Positions 7,910 through 15,674 of a stretch of 64,000 bases of DNA are shown in pieces. The notes beneath the pieces are model-generated. The model searched no databases. It worked only from the letters and a program-made list of their open reading frames with translations, and had not been told where the DNA came from. The stretch lies in NCBI RefSeq assembly GCF_004340525.1, contig NZ_SLWX01000013.1, positions 22,867 to 86,866 of the forward strand, given 5' to 3'. The position numbers and the translations under genes are program-made. The first letter of the stretch is position 1. Each line of letters starts with the position of its first letter. This DNA comes from Chromatocurvus halotolerans. GTDB lineage: Bacteria > Pseudomonadota > Gammaproteobacteria > Pseudomonadales > Halieaceae.

Positions 7910-8647
7910 TCATGCCGACCTGGCGCTGCGGGACCGCGGCGGCGTACTCAGCAATCGATCTGACTCTCTTTTCACCACTGAGTAACACTCACAGCTGAGT
8001 CGCTCCAGTTCAGGTCTGTCGAGTACCTTTATTTTGCCACGACGGTATTCAATGACCCCCTTTTTCTGCAGTTTTCCCGCTGCGTCGGTGACGCCCTCTC
8101 GCCGTACACCCAGCATGTTGGCGATCAGCTCCTGGGTCATGGTCAGTTCGTCCGAGGACAGCCGGTCAAGCGAAAGCAGCAGCCAGCGGCACAACTGCTG
8201 GTCGATACTGTGATGCCGGTTGCACACCGCGGTCTGCGCCATCTGGGTGATCAACGCCTGCGTGTAGCGCAATAACAGCGTCATCAACTCGCCGTGGCGG
8301 TGAAACTCGTCGACGAGCCTCTGGCCGAGCAGCCGGTAGGCACTGCCACCGCTCTGCACCACGGCCCGGCTGGAGGTACTCTCTCCGCCCATGAACAGCG
8401 AAATGCCGACAATGCCCTCATTGCCCACCACGGAAATTTCCGCTGACGACCCGCTCTCCATGACATACAGCAACGACACAATGCTGTCCGTGGGAAAGTA
8501 AACGTGGCGCATTCTGTCACCGGCCTCATACATGACCTTGCCAAGCGGTATCGGCACGTGTTCAAGGTAGGGGAACAGCCGTTCCTGGATATCGACTGAG
8601 AGGGCAGCGAGAAGGTGATTCTGTTCCGGATGTGCGGCCGGCTCCAT
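7910..8647 (-). CDS. Crp/Fnr family transcriptional regulator (first of two)
   Basis: The 245-residue product starts at ATG 8647 with CAGGAG just upstream. The N-terminal cyclic-nucleotide-type domain contains GKVMYEAGD and the VYFPTDSIVSLL strand. The C-terminal winged helix has ELIANMLGVRREGVTDAAGKLQKKGVIEYRRGKI. The CECY motif near residue 220 is shared in form (CxCY) with the paralogue at 8852-9610. Ligand residues of true CRP are not obvious. It probably controls stress genes nearby, but no target site was identified. Confidence 0.88.
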   Translation of the reverse strand: MEPAAHPEQNHLLAALSVDIQERLFPYLEHVPIPLGKVMYEAGDRMRHVYFPTDSIVSLLYVMESGSSAEISVVGNEGIVGISLFMGGESTSSRAVVQSGGSAYRLLGQRLVDEFHRHGELMTLLLRYTQALITQMAQTAVCNRHHSIDQQLCRWLLLSLDRLSSDELTMTQELIANMLGVRREGVTDAAGKLQKKGVIEYRRGKIKVLDRPELERLSCECYSVVKRESDRLLSTPPRSRSARSA

Positions 8648-8851
8648 GGCTATGCTCCTGAAATACAGGCTTTGGTTTATGTTGTGATGGTGTTTTCCTG
8701 GCACACGCGTGACCATAGACTGCATGGCGGCCATGGGCGCCGGAATACCGTAGACACGCTCGGTTCATGCGGCGTACTTCCACCACAGACAAGACTACCT
8801 CGCACCGCTGCTAACTCTGTGCGCTGGCACACATACCAGCGCGCCATCACG

Positions 8852-9610
8852 TCAGGCTTTGTCGGGCACACATTCAGACGCGTATCGCGGGAACATGGCC
8901 TGGTAATTCTCAATACCCGCGCGGTAGCAGCCGCAGGCGACAGCCTCCAGTCCGGCGCGATCCAGTATCGCTATCCGTCCCCGACTGTAGCGGATAATGC
9001 CGCGGCGCTGCAGCTTTGCTGCGGCAATCGTGACGGAGCCTCTCTGCACGCCAAGCATGTCCGCAAGGAGCCTGTGCGTGAGTACCGGCAGGTCATCGGC
9101 GCTGACGCGATCATGCGCCAGCAGCAGTGCGCGCGCCAGACGGCTCCCGACATCATGAAAGCGCACGCAACCCGCCGACTGTGAAAGCTCGTTCAGCACC
9201 AGGTAGAGATAGCGCTGTAAAACCGTCTGCAGCGCCGGAAACCGGACCATGGCCTCGCGGATCCGTTCACTCTCTATTCGCAAGGCGAGTCCCGCAGCAT
9301 GCACGACAGCCCGCTGGGGCGCCTGATTTATGCCCAGCACCAGCGTCGCTCCAAGCATACCCTCGCATCCAATGTTCTCGGTTGCAAAAGGTTCATGGCC
9401 ATGCACGGTCCGCAGCAGGGAGATACTGCCACTTACCGGGAAATAAACGTGACTGAAGGGCTGTCCCACGTCGCAGAGCACCGTGCCGAAAACCAGATTG
9501 ATCGGGTCACAATTTGCAAGCACCGCTTCGCGCTGCTGCCTCGGCAAATAGTCTAGCAGCTGGTTTCCCGCAGCAGGCGGATGCCCAACACCGTTTGCGA
9601 TAGGTGACAT
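8852..9610 (-). CDS. Crp/Fnr family transcriptional regulator (second of two)
   Basis: This 252-residue paralogue of the regulator at 7910-8647 has the same plan: a cupin-like sensor domain with VYFPVSGSISLL, then a helix-turn-helix with LLADMLGVQRGSVTIAAAKLQRRGIIRYSRGRI, and a CGCY motif near the C-terminus. The genes are tandem on the minus strand, 204 bases apart, and look like an old duplication with much divergence. No metal-binding Cys set of FNR type is present at the N-terminus. Confidence 0.88.
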   Translation of the reverse strand: MSPIANGVGHPPAAGNQLLDYLPRQQREAVLANCDPINLVFGTVLCDVGQPFSHVYFPVSGSISLLRTVHGHEPFATENIGCEGMLGATLVLGINQAPQRAVVHAAGLALRIESERIREAMVRFPALQTVLQRYLYLVLNELSQSAGCVRFHDVGSRLARALLLAHDRVSADDLPVLTHRLLADMLGVQRGSVTIAAAKLQRRGIIRYSRGRIAILDRAGLEAVACGCYRAGIENYQAMFPRYASECVPDKA

Positions 9611-9844
9611 AAACTTCTCTCAGGACAGGAAAACAGTAGCCAGCAGGCGGTCAGCCAACGAACCTCGCACTGCATAATGGTAGAAGGTGACGCCGCCGAT
9701 TTTCTGTGCGCTGTCACACGCATACTCCTGTGGAGGCGTGTGATAACGCACAGACGCCAGCGCGGAAGAGCAGCATGCTGTGTACTGAGACGGAATCTGT
9801 CTCGACAGCTTGAGTGTTGCAGGATGACTGCCAAGGAGAAGACC

Positions 9845-10051
9845 ATGAACAAGGACACGATCGAAGGTAACTGGAAGGAATTCAAAGGCAAGGCGAAGGT
9901 GCACTGGGGCAAGCTGACCGATGATCGTCTTGATGTGATTGACGGCAAGCGCGAGCAACTCGCGGGTGAGATTCAACATGCCTACGGTGTGACAAGAGAG
10001 GAAGCTGACAAGCAGATCCGGGAGTTTGAGAAGAAACAAACCCGTGATTGA
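9845..10051 (+). CDS. CsbD family stress-response protein
   Basis: The 68-residue hydrophilic protein starts at ATG 9845 behind AAGGAGAAG. The sequence follows the CsbD pattern closely: IEGNWKEFKGKAKVHWGKLT at the N-terminus, then a short helix and the EEADKQIREFEKK tail. Members are induced by general stress in many bacteria; their molecular role is unknown. The 234-base gap upstream separates it from the divergent Crp/Fnr gene and must hold both promoters. Confidence 0.9.
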   Translation: MNKDTIEGNWKEFKGKAKVHWGKLTDDRLDVIDGKREQLAGEIQHAYGVTREEADKQIREFEKKQTRD

Positions 10052-10054
10052 TGA

Positions 10055-10084
10055 GCGAGCTCAGCGCTTTCCCGCAGAGCTCGC
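10055..10084 (+). terminator. Hairpin downstream of the CsbD gene
   Basis: GCGAGCTC (10055-10062) pairs perfectly with GAGCTCGC (10077-10084) around a 14-base loop, immediately after the stop codon at 10051. There is no T-run, so it may be a weak or Rho-assisted terminator or an mRNA 3' stabiliser. Confidence 0.35.
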
Positions 10085-10201
10085 CGACGCGGGCCGGCCC
10101 GAATGCCAGTGCATACGGGCTCTTTTCCGACACCAGACCCTACAGATGAGCAACGAGCACGGTTGTCTCTACAGGTCGCACGCCCAGGAAGGAACTTAAA
10201 A

Positions 10202-10603
10202 ATGCATCCGTCAACCCGCGCCACAAAGAGTGCGCATCTGCGCAATGCCCTCGGAGTCACGTTCGTACTGGCGCTCGCCAGCGCGTGCGGCACCGCTCCG
10301 GTGGCGCCCACCGCAGTCATGGAAGCGGCGCGGCAAGCCATCGCCTCCGCCGAGGAGTCGGGTGCGCGACAGCACGCAGCCGCAGAGCTGGACGAGGCCA
10401 GGGAAAAACTGATGCTGGCCGACCGCTCGGTGCGATCCGAGCAAATGGTGGACGCGGAACGTCTCGCACAGGAATCCATGATCACTGGACAACTCGCGGT
10501 CGCGCGCACGGAAGCAGCCAAGGCGGCGGAGATCAATCGGGAAATGCAGCGCAGCGTAGACGCCATGATGGAAGAAATGCGGCGTAGAGGAGATCGTCAA
10601 TGA
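10202..10603 (+). CDS. DUF4398 lipoprotein
   Basis: This 133-residue protein starts at ATG 10202 behind GGAAGGAA. The lipobox is ASAC (residues near 29), and the mature part is alanine- and glutamate-rich and mostly helical (a DUF4398 repeat). It is likely an outer-membrane-anchored periplasmic lipoprotein. Its stop overlaps the start of the OmpA-domain gene (ATGA), so both are made together. Confidence 0.82.
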   Translation: MHPSTRATKSAHLRNALGVTFVLALASACGTAPVAPTAVMEAARQAIASAEESGARQHAAAELDEAREKLMLADRSVRSEQMVDAERLAQESMITGQLAVARTEAAKAAEINREMQRSVDAMMEEMRRRGDRQ

Positions 10604-11592
10604 AGAATCTGAATAACACGCTCGCACATTACGGAACGAGAGCAACTGCACTGGTAGTGGCATCTCTGGTGGTGGTGGCCTGCGCCATGTCGCCGACAAG
10701 CCCACAGGGTTCTGGCGACGTACGGAACAGACTGACCGCGCTGCAGAATGATCCGGATCTCTCGGGTCGGGCGCGCATCGAGCTTCGCGAAGCAGAGACA
10801 GCTGTGCGCATCGCCGAGCAGCCGTTACCGGATGAAGATACCGCGCTGGGAGCACACCGGGTATACATGGCGGACAGAAAAGTCTCGATAGCGGAAGCGA
10901 GGGCCAACACGCAGTTTGCCGAGGAGCAGCGAGCCCGACTCAGCGAAGCGCGTGAGGATGCCCGTCTGCAGGCTCGCACCCGTGAGGCTGACAGGGCGCG
11001 TAGCGATGCAAGCCTGGCACGCATCGAGGCCACAAGAGCACGGGAAGAAACCGAGATCGCACGCAGCGCCGCTGCCAGAGCCCGCGTGGATTCGGAAACG
11101 GCACGCAGCGCAGCGGACGCAGCACAGGCGTCCGAAAGGGCCATGATGGGTGCGGCGGCGCGCGATGCAGAAGAATACCAGCGCCAGATCAATGCCCTGC
11201 AGGCGGAAACCACCGAGCGCGGGCTTGTCCTCACCCTGGGTGACGTGCTATTCGCAACCGACAGCGCCGAACTGCAGAGCGGCGCGAACCGCAACCTCGA
11301 CCGACTGGTGGATTTTCTGAACGCCTATCCGGACCGGCGCGTCCTGATAGAGGGGCATACCGACAACGTGGGCAATGCCGATTACAACAGGGCACTCTCG
11401 CAGCGGCGGGCGGAAGCAGTCAGGATCCACCTGACGCAGCGGGGAATCTCAGCGCGATCACTGTCTGCCACCGGTATCGGCATGGATCGCCCGGTGACGG
11501 GTAACGACACCGCAAGCGGCCGCCAGCAGAATCGGCGCGTTGAGATAATTATCGAGAATCCGCCGGCGCCGGTGGTGCAAAGACGCCTTTAG
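10600..11592 (+). CDS. DUF4398 and OmpA-domain lipoprotein
   Basis: The 330-residue protein has a lipobox-type signal (VVVACAMS), a DUF4398 segment, a long charged coiled-coil (residues about 100-195, rich in Ala/Arg/Glu) and a C-terminal OmpA peptidoglycan-binding domain. That domain has GDVLFATDSAELQ, EGHTDNVG and NRRVEIII. It probably links the outer membrane to peptidoglycan. It overlaps the upstream DUF4398 gene by four bases. Confidence 0.9.
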   Translation: MKNLNNTLAHYGTRATALVVASLVVVACAMSPTSPQGSGDVRNRLTALQNDPDLSGRARIELREAETAVRIAEQPLPDEDTALGAHRVYMADRKVSIAEARANTQFAEEQRARLSEAREDARLQARTREADRARSDASLARIEATRAREETEIARSAAARARVDSETARSAADAAQASERAMMGAAARDAEEYQRQINALQAETTERGLVLTLGDVLFATDSAELQSGANRNLDRLVDFLNAYPDRRVLIEGHTDNVGNADYNRALSQRRAEAVRIHLTQRGISARSLSATGIGMDRPVTGNDTASGRQQNRRVEIIIENPPAPVVQRRL

Positions 11593-11606
11593 CGACGTCA
11601 ACCCAG

Positions 11607-11641
11607 TATGGGGTCAGGTCTCAGCGGGACCTGACCCCATA
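11607..11641. repeat. Perfect 14-bp palindromic hairpin between convergent genes (terminator or REP-like element)
   Basis: The left arm 11607-11620 and right arm 11628-11641 pair perfectly around the seven-base loop TCAGCGG; the arms contain GGGGTCAGGTC and its complement. It lies 15 bases past the OmpA gene stop and covers the 3' end and stop codon of ilvB on the other strand. It could terminate both transcripts, although no T-run follows. The sequence resembles dispersed repeats seen in other Proteobacteria, which I cannot verify here. Confidence 0.75.
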
Positions 11642-13440
11642 ATGATATCGCGATACGTCCCGCCCGCCGGAATCATGGGGTAGACGTTCTCCGCCGCATC
11701 AACAATCACATCCAGCAGATAGGGTTCGTCCGGATTCTCGAGCAGGCGCGCGAAGGCGGCCGGCAGATCGGCAGGATTGGCAACACGCTCGGCGCGCAAC
11801 CGGTAACCGGCGGCGATCATCGGAAAATCCGGATAAATGTCAGTCTCCCCCGGTGCCTTAACCGCCATGGGATCTGACTGATCCGAACCGGAGCGATGCC
11901 CCTCATAGATCATGTCCTGCCACTGCCGCACCATACCGAGCCACTGGTTGTTGATCACCACGACCTTCACCCCGATGCTGTAACGATGACAGGTCGCCAG
12001 CTCATGAATGGTCATGTTCAGCGAACCATCGCCGTCGATGTCGATTACCTGCCGGTCGGGGCAGGCGATCTTGGCGCCAATGGCCGCCGGCAGACCGTAG
12101 CCCATGGTGCCGAAACCGGAGCTGCTGAGAAAGGAGCGCGACTGCCGCGGCTGATAGTGCTGCATCGCCCACATCTGGTGCTGCCCCACACCCACGCTCA
12201 CGATCGCTTCGCCGCCAGTCATTTCGCTCAGCAGCTGTATGGCAAACTGCGGACTGATCGCCTCTCCCCGGGGCACATCAAAGGGGAAGTCCCGCAGCAG
12301 TCCCGACAGATAACCCAGCCATTCCCGGTGTTCACCGCAACTCGCGTGCTCGGCCAATTGCGCCAGCGCCGGACCGATGTCCGCCCAGATGGGCAGGGTC
12401 ACGCTCTTGTTCTTGTTCAGCTCGTCGCGGTCGATATCAATGTGGATGATCTTGCCGTCGGCGATAAAGGCATCGACCTTGCCGGTCACGCGATCGTCAA
12501 AGCGAACGCCGGCGGCAATCACCAGGTCTGCTTCATTCACCGCGACGTTGGCGGCTTTCGACCCGTGCATGCCCAGGATCTGCAGCGCCAGTTCATGGCC
12601 GGGAGGGAAAGCCCCGTGCCCCATGATCGTAGTAGTCACCGGGCACTGCAGCTTCTCCGCCAGCGCCAGCAGGGCGTCCGCGCAGTTGGCGGCAACAATC
12701 CCGCCGCCGGCGTAGATCACGGGGCGCTGCGCCTCACCGATAAGCCGGCAGGCTTCCTCAAGCTGGTTGTCGGACAGGCCGCCCACCGCCTGCTCGGGCA
12801 GTTCGATCGCCGCGGGGATCGGGGGCGGCAGATGATTGCCCTGCGCATCCCGCGGATAGTGCTGCTGGATGTCCTTGGGGATATCGATAAGCACCGGACC
12901 GGGCCGGTTGCCTCCCGCCAGCGCAAAGGCTTCCCGGACCACGGCCGGAATCTCGGCCACCTGCTTCACCAGCGTGCTGCGTTTCGTGACCGGACGGGTA
13001 ATGCTGACGATATCCACTTCCTGAAACGCGTTCTTGCCCAGGAGATGTGATGGTACATTGCCCGTGATGGCGACAACCGGCGTGGAGTCGCTGTTGGCAT
13101 CGGCGATGCCGGTCACCAGGTTGGTCGCACCGGGCCCCGAGGTTGCCAGGCATACGCCGACCCGGCCACTGGCCCGGGCGTAGCCCTGGGCAGCATGTAC
13201 CGCACCCTGCTCGTGCTCCGTACGAATGCACTGGATGTCGTACTCGCGCAGGACATCGAAAATCTCCAGGTTGGCGCCGCCAGGGTAGCCGAACAGAACG
13301 TCGACACCCTCCGCCTGCAGGGCCTTGGCCAGCAGCTGGGCGCCACGCAGGGCACCCTCGCGCTGGTCGGGCTGTATGTCAGCAAGGGCACCGCCGGTGA
13401 TGGTGGTGGTGTCGGCGTAGGTAACATTGTCCGTGCTCAT
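11614..13440 (-). CDS. ilvB: Acetolactate synthase, catalytic (large) subunit
   Basis: The 608-residue ThDP enzyme condenses pyruvate to acetolactate (or with 2-oxobutyrate) in branched-chain amino acid synthesis. Visible are the N-terminal pyrimidine-binding part with VLFGYPGGANLEIFD and the ThDP glutamate in RTEHEQGAVH, the FAD/central domain with GVRFDDRVTGK, and the PP domain with GDGSLNMTIHEL and NNQWLGMVRQWQ. It is full length. No small regulatory subunit (ilvN/H) follows. A divergent Lrp-type gene shares its promoter region. The last residues, MGSGPAET, come from the palindrome at 11607-11641. Confidence 0.95.
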   Translation of the reverse strand: MSTDNVTYADTTTITGGALADIQPDQREGALRGAQLLAKALQAEGVDVLFGYPGGANLEIFDVLREYDIQCIRTEHEQGAVHAAQGYARASGRVGVCLATSGPGATNLVTGIADANSDSTPVVAITGNVPSHLLGKNAFQEVDIVSITRPVTKRSTLVKQVAEIPAVVREAFALAGGNRPGPVLIDIPKDIQQHYPRDAQGNHLPPPIPAAIELPEQAVGGLSDNQLEEACRLIGEAQRPVIYAGGGIVAANCADALLALAEKLQCPVTTTIMGHGAFPPGHELALQILGMHGSKAANVAVNEADLVIAAGVRFDDRVTGKVDAFIADGKIIHIDIDRDELNKNKSVTLPIWADIGPALAQLAEHASCGEHREWLGYLSGLLRDFPFDVPRGEAISPQFAIQLLSEMTGGEAIVSVGVGQHQMWAMQHYQPRQSRSFLSSSGFGTMGYGLPAAIGAKIACPDRQVIDIDGDGSLNMTIHELATCHRYSIGVKVVVINNQWLGMVRQWQDMIYEGHRSGSDQSDPMAVKAPGETDIYPDFPMIAAGYRLRAERVANPADLPAAFARLLENPDEPYLLDVIVDAAENVYPMIPAGGTYRDIIMGSGPAET

Positions 13441-13575
13441 AACGACTGGGTCCGAAGCGGAATTTCACGTGCGTTAATGTAAGCGTTATGCGCCGCAATT
13501 ATCATCTAAAATAGTCTGCGCCAGGCGTCGATTGCGTATTATATATACTCATTTCAAGTTAAAGGCGATGCAATC
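13441..13575. promoter_or_regulatory. Divergent promoter region of ilvB and the Lrp-family gene
   Basis: The 135-base gap contains the AT-rich stretch TATTATATATACTCATTTC (near 13536-13556) in an otherwise GC-rich window. This fits the promoter and operator of a divergent, autoregulated Lrp-type gene. I could not fix individual -35 and -10 boxes. Confidence 0.4.
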
Positions 13576-14061
13576 ATGCCGGAGAAACTGGACAAGCTCG
13601 ATCGCCGTATACTTCAGCTACTGCAGCGGGACGCCGGACTCAGCGCCGCGGAGATTGCCGAAAAGGTTGGTCTCACCCAGCCACCCTGCTGGCGACGCAT
13701 CCGTCGCCTCGAGGACATCGGCGTCATACAGCGCCGCGTGGCGCTGCTGGACCAGCGCAAGCTCGGTCTGAATGTCACCGTATTTGCCCGCGTCAAGCTG
13801 TCCGCCCACGGCAAGCGCTCCTTGCCCGAGTTTGAGGAGCAGATCCGCGATCTGCCCGAGGTGCTGGAGTGCCACACCGTCATGGGCGACTACGATTTCC
13901 TGCTGAAGATCGTCACCCGGGATATCGACACCTACGAGACCCTGTTCCGGCAGAAGCTGTCACAGATGCCCACGGTACAGGAGATCCACTCCAACGCGGC
14001 CCTGTCGCGGGTGAAGATCACCACGGAACTGCCGCTGGATGTGGAACAGATGACGCTGTGA
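13576..14061 (+). CDS. Lrp/AsnC family transcriptional regulator
   Basis: This 161-residue regulator has an N-terminal helix-turn-helix (LDRRILQLLQRDAGLS, then AEKVGLTQPPCWRRIRRLE) and a C-terminal RAM ligand-binding domain (LECHTVMGDYDFLLKIV). Members sense amino acids such as leucine. Its divergent placement against ilvB suggests that it controls branched-chain amino acid synthesis. The start at 13576 follows AAAGGCGATG. Confidence 0.93.
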   Translation: MPEKLDKLDRRILQLLQRDAGLSAAEIAEKVGLTQPPCWRRIRRLEDIGVIQRRVALLDQRKLGLNVTVFARVKLSAHGKRSLPEFEEQIRDLPEVLECHTVMGDYDFLLKIVTRDIDTYETLFRQKLSQMPTVQEIHSNAALSRVKITTELPLDVEQMTL

Positions 14062-14094
14062 GATCACCCCGATTTGCGTGGCAGCGGATGAGGT

Positions 14095-14505
14095 TCAAGA
14101 ATCAAGGGCGGCTATCTCCTGCGCAAACTGGCGGAAATCATCAAGAGAGCGAGTGCAGATCGCAAACACAATCTCCCAGTTAATCGCCTCGTAGTTGTGC
14201 ACAGCAACGTTCCTGAATCCCACGGCCTTGCGCATAGATTCACTCGTGGCCGCAGAAATGATGTTCAACTTCGCCAATGTCGTGAAAACGGACCCCATGG
14301 TTGTCGGGGCGGGCTCCTCAGTCTGACTGATGAAATGGCTGCCGATGTCCACACAGAGCTGAACAGCACGCGCAAGATTCAGAACCAGGATGTCCTGAAG
14401 GTCCGCGTCGTCTATCAACCGGCTGACATCGTCCGGGGTTTTCTCCGACACCCGCTGGATACAGCGGCGCAGCGACTCCACCTTCTGCTCTAGGATCGCA
14501 TCCAC
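14095..14505 (-). CDS. hepT: HepT-like HEPN ribonuclease toxin
   Basis: The 136-residue helical protein has the HEPN active-site motif RX4HXY as R98-N-V-A-V-H103-N-Y105. HepT toxins cut RNA (some cut tRNA) and are neutralised by MntA, which AMPylates the tyrosine of this motif. Its start overlaps the end of mntA by 16 bases. The antitoxin gene comes first in the transcript, the reverse of the order I recall in characterised systems. Confidence 0.88.
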   Translation of the reverse strand: MDAILEQKVESLRRCIQRVSEKTPDDVSRLIDDADLQDILVLNLARAVQLCVDIGSHFISQTEEPAPTTMGSVFTTLAKLNIISAATSESMRKAVGFRNVAVHNYEAINWEIVFAICTRSLDDFRQFAQEIAALDS

Positions 14506-14879
14506 GCCTCCCTCCTCTCCGCCAGAATGCGGCGATGCAGCGGCAGGAAGTCCGACGAGTCAATGAGATGGCGGGAAAGCAGCTGCGCGTAGGTCGACGC
14601 GTCACCGAGCAATCGCCTGCCTTTGAATACCTCGCCGAGAATGGGTTCGCCGGCGATGCTCAGGTCGACGATATCAACAGGGCGTCCGCAGGCCGCACCA
14701 ATTTTCTGCATCAGTTCGAGTTTGAACGCCGCGCTGAGCGGCGACTCGGCCAGGAGGCCGAGGTCAATATCACTCGCGGGGCTTGCCTCCCCCGTGATCT
14801 GCGAGCCAAAGAGAATGGCAAGGCGCAGGTTCTGATAATGCCCCAGCACCTCGGTGACCCTAGTTTCAATCTCTTCCAT
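14490..14879 (-). CDS. mntA: MntA-like nucleotidyltransferase antitoxin
   Basis: This 129-residue minimal nucleotidyltransferase carries GS-X10-DXD intact (GSQITGEASPASDID), the motif that binds Mg-ATP for AMPylation of HepT. The C-terminal half is helical. It overlaps hepT by 16 bases and is clearly its partner. The pair may serve anti-phage or persistence functions, which is inference from the family. Confidence 0.9.
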   Translation of the reverse strand: MEEIETRVTEVLGHYQNLRLAILFGSQITGEASPASDIDLGLLAESPLSAAFKLELMQKIGAACGRPVDIVDLSIAGEPILGEVFKGRRLLGDASTYAQLLSRHLIDSSDFLPLHRRILAERREAWMRS

Positions 14880-14918
14880 GTGCGCAGTGTACCCTTCTGA
14901 CCCCGGAAGGAGGAAACG

Positions 14919-15632
14919 TCAGAGACTGCGCTGGTTGACCCTTGCCGACAGCGCCTCGGCGCTCTCCACCCGCTCGGAATAGCGGTCAGTCAGGTAGTCC
15001 ACCCGGTCGCGGGTAAGCAACGTGAACTTCACCAGCTCCTCCATCACGTCGACAATGCGATTGTAAAAGGGCGAGGGCTTCATACGATCGTTGTCGTCGA
15101 ATTCGAGGAAGGCCTTGGGCACCGAGGACTGGTTCGGAATGGTCAGCATGCGCATCCAGCGGCCGAGAATCCGCATCTGGTTGACGGCGTTGAACGACTG
15201 CGAGCCACCGCAGACCTGCATCACGGCCAACGTCTTGCCCTGGGTCGGCCGCACCGCGCCGATCGACAGCGGAATCCAGTCGATCTGCGCCTTGAGAATG
15301 CCTGTCATGGCGCCGTGACGTTCCGGACTGCACCACACCATGCCTTCGCTCCAGGCGGCAAGATCGCGCAGCTCCTGCACTTTCGGGTGGCTGGGGTCGG
15401 CGCCATCCGGGAGCGGCATGTCCCTGGGATCATAGACACGGGTTTCAGCGCCAAAGCGCTGCAGCAGTCGCGCCGCCTCCTCGACCGCGAGCCGACTGAA
15501 GGAGCGCTCACGCAGCGAGCCATACAGCAGCAGGATTCGCGGCGGATGCGTCGAGGGGGCTTTAACGGCAAGGTGTGCACCATCAATGGATTCCACCTGC
15601 CGCTCATCAAGATTCGGCGTATTGATCGTCAT
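14919..15632 (-). CDS. arsH: ArsH NADPH-dependent flavin reductase
   Basis: The 237-residue protein is an FMN flavodoxin-fold reductase of the ArsH type, with [15 protein letters not shown] (FMN phosphate loop), [18 protein letters not shown] and [17 protein letters not shown]. ArsH oxidises trivalent organoarsenicals or acts as a quinone/metal reductase. The start follows GGGAGAG. No arsR, arsB or arsC lies beside it, so it stands alone here. Confidence 0.93.
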   Translation of the reverse strand: MTINTPNLDERQVESIDGAHLAVKAPSTHPPRILLLYGSLRERSFSRLAVEEAARLLQRFGAETRVYDPRDMPLPDGADPSHPKVQELRDLAAWSEGMVWCSPERHGAMTGILKAQIDWIPLSIGAVRPTQGKTLAVMQVCGGSQSFNAVNQMRILGRWMRMLTIPNQSSVPKAFLEFDDNDRMKPSPFYNRIVDVMEELVKFTLLTRDRVDYLTDRYSERVESAEALSARVNQRSL

Positions 15633-15674
15633 CTCTCCCTTGCGATGTACCGCAGCGACGCCCCCGCGCCACTG

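Noticed and set aside
11896..13050. Long plus-strand open frame opposite acetolactate synthase
   Set aside because: It is antisense to the conserved ilvB gene, has no ribosome site and has a composition set by the opposite strand's codons.
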